Assembly: GCF_000003605.2 (NCBI RefSeq)
Contig: NW_003143808.1
Span: 97,952 to 161,951 of the forward strand
Origin: Saccoglossus kowalevskii
Lineage: Eukaryota > Hemichordata > Enteropneusta > Harrimaniidae
Direction of reading: 5' to 3'
Length of the DNA stretch: 64,000 nt
Shown here: positions 12,401-23,091 of the stretch, piece by piece
Position numbering within the stretch: position 1 is the stretch's first letter
Layout of the letters: every line of letters begins with the position of its first letter
Notes under the pieces: model-generated
What the model was told of the DNA's origin: nothing
The model's input: only the letters and a program-made list of their open reading frames with translations
Databases searched by the model: none
Position numbers and translations under genes: made by a program

Positions 12401-14265
12401 ATCTAGTTAGGTTTATGTATACTGCTGTATTGTAATGTAATATGAGGATGTAATCATTGCACAAAATCAAACGTAACAGTCTAAGTAAGGTGTAGTGAAA
12501 GGACAATATCTATATATAGACATTAAGCATAGAACCAGGAACTATTGTCAGCTGATACGATGATGCAGCAAAGATGAGTACGTCGTGCCTCTCATGTATC
12601 AATCTCAAATTTATGAACGAGCTCTTGAATATATAGTCTACGTTTTGTATTTGATGTACCTTTTCTATTGTCACAGCAATCATCGTTTCTGTACCTGGTG
12701 CAACGGACAATACCGAACTTCGACCGAACGTTACCCGGCCAGGCTCGTTTAGTATTACCTGCCAGAGGTAATGAAGATTATAATGTATTATCTCAGAAAT
12801 ATTGAAACATTGAATATTCTTGTTCATATTTTTTCTCCCAAATTAATGTATGTTTAATATACGTCAAATTAGTGTTTACCATTATTCCGCTACCAGTACG
12901 AGGACCGACCGTGTACTCGTTCTTCTCTACACTTATCCGCAAGTGTAATCCTGAGTTTGACCCAGATTGTGATGTCAATAATGGGTTAAGCCAGTCGATG
13001 TTGAATGAATAACAAACTCCATATTCCGTGAAGACAGTAGTAAAATCATTCCATCTACAGTCACGCTTATCGTCATCGACAAATTGACATTTCAAAATCA
13101 TGTCTTTCAATTGATGAGATGATACTAGCTCAAATTCTGTACGATTTATGAACGCCGGTTCATTTTCCAGAACACTCCAATCGTAGCTTATGTTAAGGTC
13201 CGGGCCAAATCCGGTGATTGGATGTAGTTTCCACAAAAATGCTTCAAACTGTGTCCCATTAATGACAGACTTTCGATATTGGTTGTAATTGCAAACAGTA
13301 ACCGTTGGAAATGTGACAAACGATGGGAATTCTATCGACGTTATCACATCTGTCGGATATCCCAGATAAATGTATATTTGCGCATTGAGCGCAAAAACTA
13401 AAAAGACGGCACCTGAGACAACACATATACTCCAGATTAACCTGCAATAAGAAGACGTAAGAATTTCACTTCATTCTTCATTACAATATTATATAATCTT
13501 AATCTAGAGAGTAAACCAACAGCAAATGTGTCAATGTGGAATGTTTAGAACAAATATATAGACTTAGTTATGCTTTCTATAAGCAAAACAAAATGTTCAC
13601 ATTTAGTATTCGACACTTCTGGCAGGGAAAACAATCTATAAAAAAAGAATAAATGAAAGAATACCATAGGGGAGACGAATAACTTGGTAATTAAACATTA
13701 TACGTCAGGACTAAATATAAGATCATTTTTTGACGACTACATCTATATCCAGCCATGTGCTTTGCCGACAGCGCAGTTTATGTTCATACGATTCTCACTG
13801 TAATATAATAATTGAATTATATTGTATTGAATACACACGGCCGCAATTGATTGATATTATATTGTTTTCACATATGTCCTGAAAGATATATATAGACCAC
13901 AATATTTTATTTGTAAGAAAAAATCACATGTTGATATTTTGAGGTAAAATATCTACATCCATACAACAGAGCAAATGCTATCTTAAATAAAGATAATTAC
14001 AATAGAGCAGTAATAGAAAAAACTCTGAATGTGAATACCTTCGTTGCCAGGAACTGGATTTGTCTGACGCGTAGGCCACTCCATGCAGTGTAGTGTGTCC
14101 CATGAACTGACAGAATCGTTCGGAGAAGCGATGGAATCGCGCGTTATGCTCGACGTTGCTTGAACTCTTGTCACTCTCCGGGGAACTCGAACCACGACGT
14201 TCAGCGTGAGGGGAGATGTCAATCTTTGACATATTAGAGTGCCTAACAGACGTTATTTCTGACAT
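9324..14265 (-). CDS. DEG/ENaC-family cation channel (ASIC/BASIC-like), complete 8-exon gene
   Basis: I assembled eight exons by hand: 14265-14039, 13441-12880, 12758-12660, 12365-12218, 11811-11755, 10011-9861, 9681-9590 and 9421-9324. All introns are GT-AG and all phases agree, giving 1434 coding bases, 477 residues plus TAA, a usual length for the family. In order the protein shows a cytosolic N terminus with the TTLHG gating motif, TM1, the FPTVTVCN block just after TM1, a GVCYSFN segment, a PGT-containing beta region, a cysteine-rich domain (CKC, then C-x7-C, then HCTLPCELTAY) and TM2 with a G-V-S selectivity filter. Family knowledge: such proteins form trimeric, usually sodium-selective, amiloride-sensitive plasma-membrane channels gated by protons, peptides, bile acids or mechanical force. 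The ligand cannot be read from sequence. A second in-frame Met (MSKID) 11 codons in is an alternative start. A truncated-looking paralogue lies downstream on the same strand. Confidence 0.93.
9590..9681 (-). CDS. DEG/ENaC gene B, exon 7
   Basis: The acceptor is tttgtatag and the donor CTA|GTGAGT. It encodes NNIVDLKVFFEELVHKQ, the conserved hydrophobic/acidic stretch of the palm just before TM2. Confidence 0.92.
9861..10011 (-). CDS. DEG/ENaC gene B, exon 6
   Basis: The acceptor is atatttcag and the donor GAC|GTAAGT. It encodes REFHCTLPCELTAY, matching the CxxPC-x3-Y block of the family, then an FPSP segment leading to the thumb and TM2 approach. Confidence 0.92.
11755..11811 (-). CDS. DEG/ENaC gene B, exon 5 (57-bp microexon)
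   Basis: This is 57 bases between tttttcag and GTACGT. It encodes PARVCNIKEAVECAWPFI, the C-x7-C element that precedes the CxxPC block in ASIC-type channels. The split codons at both ends (Gly before, Asn after) only work in this frame, which supports the call despite the short length. Confidence 0.85.
12218..12365 (-). CDS. DEG/ENaC gene B, exon 4 (cysteine-rich domain)
   Basis: The acceptor is catactcag and the donor CCAG|GTACTA. It encodes FLPSPYRSNC (the family's LPPPYGxC block), then YSYQGC, then RCKCKEPYLP. This cysteine spacing is typical of the palm/thumb region. It ends with one base of a Gly codon completed by exon 5. Confidence 0.9.
12660..12758 (-). CDS. DEG/ENaC gene B, exon 3
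   Basis: This is a 33-codon exon, phase 0 at both ends. The acceptor is ctctggcag and the donor AAG|GTACAT. It encodes the beta-strand region with the SVAPGTET motif, equivalent to the PGT motif found at this point in ASIC and ENaC proteins. Confidence 0.9.
12880..13441 (-). CDS. DEG/ENaC gene B, exon 2 (TM1 and proximal extracellular domain)
   Basis: The acceptor is ttattgcag|G. The exon opens with a hydrophobic helix (TM1), then FPSFVTFPTVTVCN, the KSVINGT glycosylation-type site, and GVCYSFN. It ends after GPRTGSGIM at an ATG|GTAAAC donor, in phase 0. By eye it is about 60% identical to the paralogous exon at 1446-2010. Confidence 0.95.
14039..14265 (-). CDS. DEG/ENaC gene B, exon 1 (N-terminal cytosolic part)
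   Basis: This exon encodes 75 codons plus two bases. It carries a Ser-rich, charged N terminus and then the conserved FMGHTTLHGVAYASD segment with the His-Gly motif needed for gating in this family. The donor is AG|GTATTC. The phase (two bases) matches exon 2 and equals that of the paralogous exon at 2812-3002. Confidence 0.9.
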
Positions 14266-14350
14266 TGTGTTCTACCGTGTACCTCTACAAACATCAGCTC
14301 AAATACAGTACGTATTATCAAAACCGCTGCGTCGATTGCACTGAAAAAAC

Positions 14351-14370
14351 GTATATATAAATATATATAA
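14351..14370 (-). promoter_or_regulatory. Possible TATA box for DEG/ENaC gene B
   Basis: An AT-rich TATATATTTATATATA-like tract lies 86-105 bases upstream of the chosen ATG on the minus strand. The spacing would give a short 5' leader. This rests on composition and position only. Confidence 0.35.
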
Positions 14371-16740
14371 TGTTGACACACTGAACAACTAGAGGTAATA
14401 AATAAGGAATAAAATGCTCCGTTTTATAGCAATTAACGATGGCGAGCGCTTCATGAACACTGCACTGCAATGTTTTATATTATACATGATGCGGACTAAA
14501 CTGTCGGAGAATGCAGACGTTATCCTTAGATGCCAAGGGTCTCGTGGGAACATACCATACTACATACATCTATACGTGCATTATTGGTTTATGAGATACA
14601 TAAAGTTGTAGTGTGGAATGTGGAATAAACTATAATATACTAAATATACTAAAAAATAATATAAAAAATAACAACTCCTTACAATTTATTTGCACCAATT
14701 TCCGATGCATACGCCTGTAGAACAGAAAATATTGATACAAAATTCATGCATTTTTTTCCGATAAGAACCTTCCAATCTACCAGTCTGGATGGCCTATTAC
14801 ACTACAGAAAATTACATCTATATAAATAATGTGACCTCGATAAACGTACAATAAATTATTAAAAGATAATGCAATTTCATTCAATGCTATATTATGTTGT
14901 TAATATATCGTTATTTTAAATTAAAAAAAAACGATGGGTAACGACTGTTCAGCTGTAATTTGACTTATTTCAAACTAGATATTTAGAAAATGTGAATTCA
15001 TCTACAGTATATTATTTATTAGTTTAGATAATACTTAAATTATTTTGACATACCGTTATTTTTTGCAATTATTTAATAAAGGGACACTGAGGAATACAAT
15101 TGGGTATTTTCAATAAATTTGACCGATACGCATGCGCTTTGGGCCAGACGCGTGCGCGTAGACATACTTAATTAAATATAATTATAGCTTCTTTTAAGTC
15201 TGTCAAATAAAACACGATATTCTCTGTAGCCTTTTAATAACTACTTGGCAGAAGCTCATTTTCCAGATGCGTCATTCAATAACAACAGTGACATACTAAC
15301 CACAACAATATATGCATTATTGCTGATGGATGCCCATACACATATGGGTTTCGATGCAAACTTGATTTATAATTCAAACTCAGCTGAACATATGTTATTC
15401 TTTGGATGCTGTACGAGGCGGTGCGTTAGATCAGTCGTGATTAATTCGTAACATACGACTATAGTGTCATCGTTATTGTCAGATGTCGTATTCATAGTTG
15501 TTGTTGATAACGTTATTGCAAAGGAGTCGCGATCTGCGCCATTACGTAACATACATAATAAAATACATAGTATAATTAAAGCAATTTAGTGCACTCATGC
15601 TTGCCATAGGGTCAAGGCAATAGTGTTATTCCGTCATGCCACCATAATTTCCAATGATGGTCATTCAAGAAATGCTGAAACACATTTTATTCATCACAGT
15701 AGTTATGAAATCTATATAATCGCCACCATCCACATAAAGTCCATGTCCCCACAGTGCGATGCATGTACGGTGGATCAAAGCATTCAGGGGTATACACTAC
15801 ATGCATCTGGATTTAAAACAAATGCTTGTGATTATATCCACATCAACACAAATCCTAGCCTACGTTACAGACTAGTACAGCATGCTGTCGGTAGCTACCG
15901 GTAAATTAGACATTGTTCATTGTTCAAGTACCAAATGCAAATTTAATTGTCAAGTGTGTCAGAAAAATAGCCTAGAATGATTAAACGCGCATTTTAACAA
16001 TCAAAATAGCCCAGCTGCCTATGTAGAGACAAAGTTGATAATGCGATGATAATGAAATATTAGCTGAACAATGACATATTAGCTATTTGTCATGGTTATT
16101 GTTACCGCGAGTTCACATCCAAGGTCATGTTATGGTTGTTGCTATCATCTTATTTACCGCAAGTATGACTAAATTATTCGTTAAAACAGAACATTAAAGA
16201 TGTCGTCACTTAATGGATAAATCTGACAGTGGTCAGGCCATGGCACATACCTACAAAGAATCAAAGCAATTGAGCTTGTAGTTTTCAAGAAGTGGGAAAC
16301 AGTTTTTTTTTTTTTTTATCAAACAAATTAAACGGTTGCATGACAATGACGATTGGAACATTCAGTAAAGACCAACATAACGTGAAACATATTGACATCA
16401 TGTATGTCATTATGTCAGCATGTTAAAGGACTATGCATTGCTGAACTATCGTGTCAAAATGGTAGTTTATTGAACTGGTGCAATGAGAGGGCGCTTTCCA
16501 TATCACAAGGTTATCCTTAGAAACTATTAGAACATATTTTGCCGAATCGGGGCATAACAAATTCAGTATTTCTGTCATTTCCGCATAAAAGAATGAGTAT
16601 TTTACCGTCGTAAAAAATACAATCTGAGAAAAAAGGGTAGTTGTGGTTTATTTGTGTTTTAATTCACATACTATTCACAGATGATTATACTATGTACCCT
16701 TCCTTAAGATATAAGGCTAATTTGCATGTGATGTGAATGT
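14371..16740. other. Intergenic upstream of gene B, no gene seen
   Basis: Several open frames of 60-90 codons (for example near 15245 and 15623) lack family features and overlap each other on both strands. I see no gene. Confidence 0.5.
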
Positions 16741-17560
16741 GATAATTATTACGAGAATACCGCAAAGTGTGCACGAAAGCAGTACGGGGATTTTATCGGC
16801 CGATGCAATGTTGAGGTTGTTACCACAGGGAGCCCAGGAACTATAATCAACTGTAATACGCAGTCTCTATGAGCGGGGGGGGGGGGGGTAATCGGCTAGT
16901 ATCTAGTGTAAGAAATAGGCAAGGGATGAAGGCTCCAGTCAGCTCACATTTTTTAAACTCGAAAAAAACAGACCACATCGAGGTCACGACTCGGTTAGCC
17001 TTGCTCAACTGGTTCGTAACCAGTCTTGTGATTAGTTGTTGACAAATNNNNNNNNNNNNNNNNNNNNNNNNNNNNNNNNNNNNNNNNNNNNNNNNNNNNN
17101 NNNNNNNNNNNNNNNNNNNNNNNNNNNNNNNNNNNNNNNNNNNNNNNNNNNNNNNNNNNNNNNNNNNNNNNNNNNNNNNNNNNNNNNNNNNNNNNNNNNN
17201 NNNNNNNNNNNNNNNNNNNNNNNNNNNNNNNNNNNNNNNNNNNNNNNNNNNNNNNNNNNNNNNNNNNNNNNNNNNNNNNNNNNNNNNNNNNNNNNNNNNN
17301 NNNNNNNNNNNNNNNNNNNNNNNNNNNNNNNNNNNNNNNNNNNNNNNNNNNNNNNNNNNNNNNNNNNNNNNNNNNNNNNNNNNNNNNNNNNNNNNNNNNN
17401 NNNNNNNNTCTTACACTTGATACCAGCCGATACCCCCCGCCCCCGCTCATAGAGACTGCGTATTACAGTTGATTATAGTTCCTGGGCTCCCTGTGTTGTT
17501 ACGTTACCGTACTGTGCGAGAGCAGACTTTGCGGTATTTTCGTGATACCCGTATTATTAT
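16741..17560. mobile_element. Terminal-inverted-repeat element around an assembly gap
   Basis: The left arm near 16741-16912 (accgcaaagt, then cacagggagcccaggaacta, then a G-run) returns in reverse complement at 17409-17560 (C-run, tagttcctgggctccctgtg, then actttgcggt). The interior holds the assembly gap and, on the left, an internal segment shared with 56277-56720. No transposase frame is visible, so this looks like a non-autonomous DNA element of about 0.8 kb. Confidence 0.75.
17048..17408. other. Assembly gap (361 N)
   Basis: A run of N inside the TIR element. Open frames that cross it are artefacts. Confidence 1.
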
Positions 17561-18699
17561 ACATCTTTTTCATGCTTGCACTAATAATTAAATGAGATAC
17601 TAGTATAACTGCCCGAAAAAGCGACGAAGAACGTTTAGCGTTGTGCGTATGTTTGCATTACCATTCCCCGCTGATAGCGCTCTGCGTCTGAAGTAAACAA
17701 AAAAGTGTTAGAACGTGAGGAAGTCATTTGAACGCGTTCGTGACATTTTTGAACACGCCCACACACGGACGGGTAGACTCTATTGTTTTGGTAGCAGATG
17801 TAAAATAATATTTTCTATCGTCGTCAATTGCTGTTGTAACTACCAATGCTTTCATGCCATGAGTTAGCAGTTTATATTTAACCATGTTAGTGCCATGTTC
17901 AGAATGTTATTTGGAATCGTTCACACATAAACAACGTAATTTGTCACGATAATGAAATACAATACACAATTTTTGTGGCGCCGTCATGCGACGATAGGTT
18001 GAATGAAGATCGTCTGTCAAAACACTTGTTTTGCGATAGTTACTATATGATATATGACGAACGACACAACTGAATAAAGTTATAGCTTAGAACTATATTG
18101 CGGTAACCTATCTACGTCATTGTTAAGTCACATACACGCGTTGTCAATAGAGGGCGTGATTTATAATGCATCGTTATTTTCCGTGTTAACAAACACATGA
18201 CAGATATATTTAGATTGTTTCAACAGAGAGAAGTAATTTTCGCTTATAACACCAGTGTTCATAATAATAATAATTACCAATACTTACTCTATAAACAAAA
18301 TATGTGCATATATGTGTCGACCCCTCAAAGACAAGAAACTCCCAACACGTACATCGCAAAACATCAACACATCACAAAACATCCCACTACTATAGCGCTT
18401 ATAGTTGTAAAACTGTGTCGCGTTAGATCATAAAACAGTTGGTCATTTAAACCTGGAAAGAGTATATATTTACACTTGTTGGCGGATTTAAATTTCATTA
18501 TTATTCAAATTAAAATATCGGTTTATATATGGTCGTTCTACGTTATTGAATCCCGTGTCAATATAAACGGTTTTGTGTAGACGGAACTATTCTCACCGAT
18601 TTTCAGGTCTCGAAATAAACAGAAATAATAGTTGTTTTTGCTTTTAAAAGCGGTGACAGAAAATTATAACAAAATTACATAGTGTTACAATCAATTTTC
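17561..18699. other. Intergenic, no gene seen
   Basis: Unremarkable AT-rich DNA. The small frame at 18197-18433 has no recognisable features. Confidence 0.5.
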
Positions 18700-19110
18700 A
18701 ATATAAACCTACGTATATTAGCATCCAAGTGAGTCGCCGCTCTACTGCGTCCCATCCTCAAGTTTTATTGAAATCTGTTGAAAGGGTGTTTAGAAAAAAA
18801 AATGAAAACATTGGCTAATTATTATATAAAGATTTCAATCAAAAACTAATCATATCTACGCATTGTTCCAGAGCATATATGTGTCAAGTTTCCTTGAAAT
18901 TTGTTTAATGGTACATGGAAAGGCTTAAAATTTGCTAATTAATATGCAAATTAGGTAAATAATATGTGTGGATTTCAACCAAAAATAAATTAGCTCTGAG
19001 CATTATCCCAGAATATCTATGTGCAATGTTTCATGAAAAATTTATACTAGTAATTGGTTCTTGAGATATCTGTGGAGCAGACATAGACACACATACACAC
19101 CGGGGTACGG
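18700..19110 (+). repeat. Diverged tandem repeat, about three units of about 135 bp
   Basis: Units share the order gatttcaa(t/c)caaaaa, then cca-ga-tat-tatgtg, then tttc-tgaaa, then an AT-rich tract. The best pair is 18829-18955 and 18964-19070, and an older unit covers 18700-18828. The array ends in an acacacatacacac tract, a typical dispersed-repeat tail. Confidence 0.65.
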
Positions 19111-19194
19111 ACACACTAACTGCAAAAGCTCTCATTGTGACTGTGCTTCGTACACGGGAGTCAAATAGTAATTTTAGGCAAATTAGAATGAGAT

Positions 19195-19545
19195 ATGTCG
19201 GAAATTTTAACTCAAGCGAAGCTACGACCAACAAATCAAGTTTTCTGTCATTTTTATGGCAACAGTAGAGAGATATTTTTTTTAATTTGTCCGCCTTTAT
19301 GGAGTTGTTTGACAAATACTGGCCTAGCCTCACCCCCACCCAATTCCAATCACAGAAAAATCGTAAAACCGCTCCTGGCGAAAAGTTACCCCAACTTAGA
19401 GAACGAATTTCTCAGCAATGAAAACAGATATAAAGGAAAACAAAACAAATATTAACTTTGGCCCCCACACTCAAGCTGAGTAGAATAAGTTATGTCCAAG
19501 GTGTGTAGGAGGAGGAGATACATTTGGCGTGAAGCTATAGCAATG
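19195..19545 (-). repeat. Inverted copy of the 23.2-24.07 kb repeat
   Basis: It contains the reverse complement of parts of the 23-kb array, for example ctcaagctgagtagaataag and ggaggagatacatttggcg. The clearest match is 19360-19545. Confidence 0.75.
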
Positions 19546-20744
19546 GTGGGTCATATTTGCTCATATTCCAGCATCTAACAAGCGTGAAGGTATCACGGGG
19601 TAAAATTCTCTCTCCGGGGATTCTCCACACTGTCAGGGGGGAATCTCGTCTCGTCTCGTCTCTCTATCTCGTCCCCTTGAGGTACGGGATCGGGAAAGTC
19701 ACTTTAACTTTACAGTCAAATAAGACACACACAACGAAATACGTTTCAGCTCTCGTCTTAGTCGGTCAATCGAGCACTCTATAAGACACAGCGCCCTGGG
19801 GAAAAAATCCCCAAGACTCTCACAAGGCTGAACCAAGACTCGCCCAAGACTGGACTGCCTCAAGGCTCGCCCCTGGACTCTCTCGACTCGACTCGACTGC
19901 GTCTGTCGTGGAGTATTCGCCAAGACCAACTCAAACTCTCTTTATTCATTTTCAAAACTCTAACCAATTACAAAACAGTAAAAGACTCTAGGGCGTAACC
20001 TTCAATCATAAAGCCAATCATACTAAGTACTGAATACGTCATATCTTTTGATTAATCGTTCACTACATTAATAACTATGGAATACCAACTGTCAGAATCG
20101 CGACGGATATCTCGTAATTAGTTCCAAATCACTGAGCCAAGTTCCGTCCAAAACTTCAATTAGGCCTAAACGATGACAGACATAACACAGCAATTCGGCT
20201 AATAATCAACTAATTAAGTCGGTTAACAGATACGCAAAAACAAATTCATGACAAAGGTATGGGGTCTGCTAAAACAACTCACAGAAGGATTAATGCGTGT
20301 AGACGCCTAACGCCACACACACACATAAATATAAGGGCAATCCTAGCGCATCGGATGGCCAAGCAAACGCGATAATCGAAGTAGGTACGTTTCCAGAGCG
20401 CGAGTACAGAGAGGTGAATTCGTTCTACTTTTTGTATACAGTCCGATGTCAGATTATGCATAAACAAATGAAAGTATTTCTCTTCTCATATGTGTTTTAT
20501 TCATATAGTCACATCTTTTTTCATCAAGAATGACTGACACCCACAGGTTTTTTAGCCACGTTCGATCGACGTCTGGCTTCATAGTATTTCTAAAACCTCC
20601 GGCCTCCCGTAGCATTGCAAAATAACTATTACGCAGACATGACAGTTGTCAATAACGATCACATTGATTTTTTGAATGATCCAGTTAAAATGCAATTCCT
20701 CACTCTTGTAGCGTCATCTTGACTCTCCGTATAGCTGTATTTTT
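19546..20744. other. GC-richer patch with CTCGT/CTCGA short repeats, then plain intergenic DNA
   Basis: Between 19600 and 19930 there are tctcgtctcgtctcgtctct and tcgactcgactcgactg tracts and repeated ccaagact/ggact words. These are unlike the AT-rich surroundings. The patch may be a transposon regulatory region, but I recognise no family. Nothing is seen from 19950 to 20744. Confidence 0.4.
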
Positions 20745-21140
20745 TATTTATTGTACAAGACACTTCGCGATGGGCGTCTTTCGCGGTAATATTTACGAAA
20801 GTTTAAATTTTTGTTCACTATTTTATAAACTGTCTTGGGAATTCCCATCACCAATTAGACAATGTCACAGCATTTCGCCTATGTTTTCAACAAATCCAAA
20901 ATCTCGATAATGTTGTTTACTTTACAATTGTACTATGAATTACATTTGAAGTTTTGATAATTTTAATGGTATTCATATTTTGGTGCAAACATATACACTC
21001 ACAAAATACCCATATAGTATATAGCCTTGACAAAAAAACATTATATTTCCTTGTCTTAATAATGCATTTTTTTCGATCTGTGTAACTTCATGTGAAATTT
21101 CTAATGAGATTTAAAGTTCAGTTGTCAACTTGTCCATGGA
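20745..21140 (+). repeat. Dispersed repeat, intact copy (about 400 bp)
   Basis: This stretch runs from cacttcgcgatgggcgtctt to aacttgtccatgga and recurs at 23092-23181 plus 24330-24674. It contains no coding frame with known motifs. Confidence 0.85.
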
Positions 21141-22350
21141 GAACGTTCACTGGCTTGTAGGCGTACTTGCTGTACAGTCTCGTGCTCTCAATATGTCGGT
21201 TTCTTTAGTTGTCGTTCGGTAACATTTGGTCTTCCACGATTTACAATCAATTTCAACTCAAGTCATGAGTCTTGGCATATCTCAGTACTATCGTTCCTCA
21301 GTCCGTGCTAATATTAAGACGTACAGTTCGCTGTTTCAGTGAAGAGCGGCGAGATGGCATCACACTCTCGCACTTGTGTTTCTTGCACATGTGGTTTTCG
21401 CCCAGCATCCTTTGCGGTGTTGTCAATCATGGATGCTGCATAGCGTATACGGAAAGCGTGAAAATGCATTACTTGGGTAAAGCACTCATACTGGAATCAT
21501 CCAGATATGCAGACACTGCGTATTTTCTGTAATTAAACTAATTAGTCTCAAATAAATAATGAAGAAAGAAATACATTTCTGACTGTTAAATTCCAGGTGC
21601 GATATATGATATGAATTTATTTAGTACAATGGCCTCATGGTTATGGTTATATACCCTATATATTATAACGTAATTTATTAGCAGCTATTCACCGTTTACT
21701 TTAGTTGTGTAGACACATATTTTTTAAGAACATTGAGTTAAGTCAATCACACTCTATTATATTTTAAAGATGTAATTGTTAAATAATATTATTATTTTTT
21801 TTAATGAAAACGTTATTATAGCGTAATTTATTTGCGGATAAATACTTACCATATGCTCACTACTGAGCATGCTTAGTCCGCTGAATTTCCCGCTACTATA
21901 ATGTTTGTGGATATGACTGTTACCGACGTTTTCTTCATTCTTCGCATGGTAAGTGGTCAAATAGTTGTATAATTTATATACAGATTGTTTTCTAATATTA
22001 ATTTTACTCAGAAAACAATGATTATTCAAGCTTATCAATCAGAAAGATGGTTGCTACCGGCCATTTTGAACTTGCTGGCAAATTTGAATTTTGTTCTCCC
22101 CGTGTTGGTGGTTTTGGGGACAAATTGTATTTGAATGAACTTACTTTTGTAACATTCCTTGCTTTGTCTGTGTTTTAGAATAATGTTGTTGGAAAATTAA
22201 ATTAAATGATAATATGTCCGAGTGCTGTTGCCGGAAAATCAATATTTTATATAACTCGTATTCGTTCCTAATAGACCATTTTCTGTTCACTGGTGAGAAT
22301 CACGCGTTATGCGTGAAATCGAACGTAAAAACAGGACAAACAAAGGTCAT
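21141..22350. other. Intergenic, no gene seen
   Basis: AT-rich DNA with short chance frames only. Confidence 0.45.
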
Positions 22351-22440
22351 AGCAGGGGGGAGTTGCATGACACGATTGGTTGAAATAATCGTCTCATTTG
22401 CATAAATTAATATTCATGAGCAATGAATAACTTGTCTTCT
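22351..22440 (-). repeat. Dispersed repeat, copy 2 (inverted relative to 5560-5652)
   Basis: This is the reverse complement of the 5.6-kb copy with only scattered mismatches. It is flanked by a ggggggag run at the end corresponding to the C-run of copy 1. Confidence 0.8.
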
Positions 22441-23091
22441 TGAACGAAAATGGCCAGCAGCCAGAATCAAGGGGGATTCGCACAGAGTTCTGGGTAAATC
22501 AAGGGATTACTCGCTGTTACGGCATGCCTGATTGGCTGAAAATGTGTATGCGCATGAAGTCGTCGGATATCATCAGAAAACGCAGGATTTGTGCAGTTTT
22601 GAATAAAACAAAGTTAGCGATTATGAACGATGGTTATTAACGTAACACCCGATCCCCTCTAAACTTATTTCCATTTTAAGGTAAGAAATAGAAATTTGAA
22701 CCGACAAGGTGTCGATTATACTAGATGCCATGTTTCACAACTTGTTTATTTATATACGTATCCTCGGGGACGGAGCTACATCACAAGACGTTCCACGTTG
22801 CTAAGACGCGCACCACTATACATGTATTTCTATGGGATCTGTGTGCGCTGCTGTGGAACGCTGGTCGAGCCGGTGAAAATTCGAGAACACAACACAAACT
22901 CAACTTTGAAGCAATCCTGAACAACCAAATTTACATATGTTACACACATAGGGCTAATATTGTTACACTGTTCAGGGGGGTCTCAACAACCATCCCAAAG
23001 TACCTTTTCTTCGAGTTTGTGGGCTTTGTTTTCACCGCGATGGTTGCCAAGCGGTGAAAAACGCCCGGATGTCCGCCCGAGGATAGCGGAT
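22441..23091. other. Intergenic, no gene seen
   Basis: Overlapping short frames on both strands near 22700-23060 have no family features. The sequence is somewhat less AT-rich than its neighbours and is probably repeat-derived. Confidence 0.4.

Noticed and set aside
16995-17452. Open frames crossing the first assembly gap on both strands.
   Set aside because: They consist almost wholly of unknown bases; artefact of the gap.
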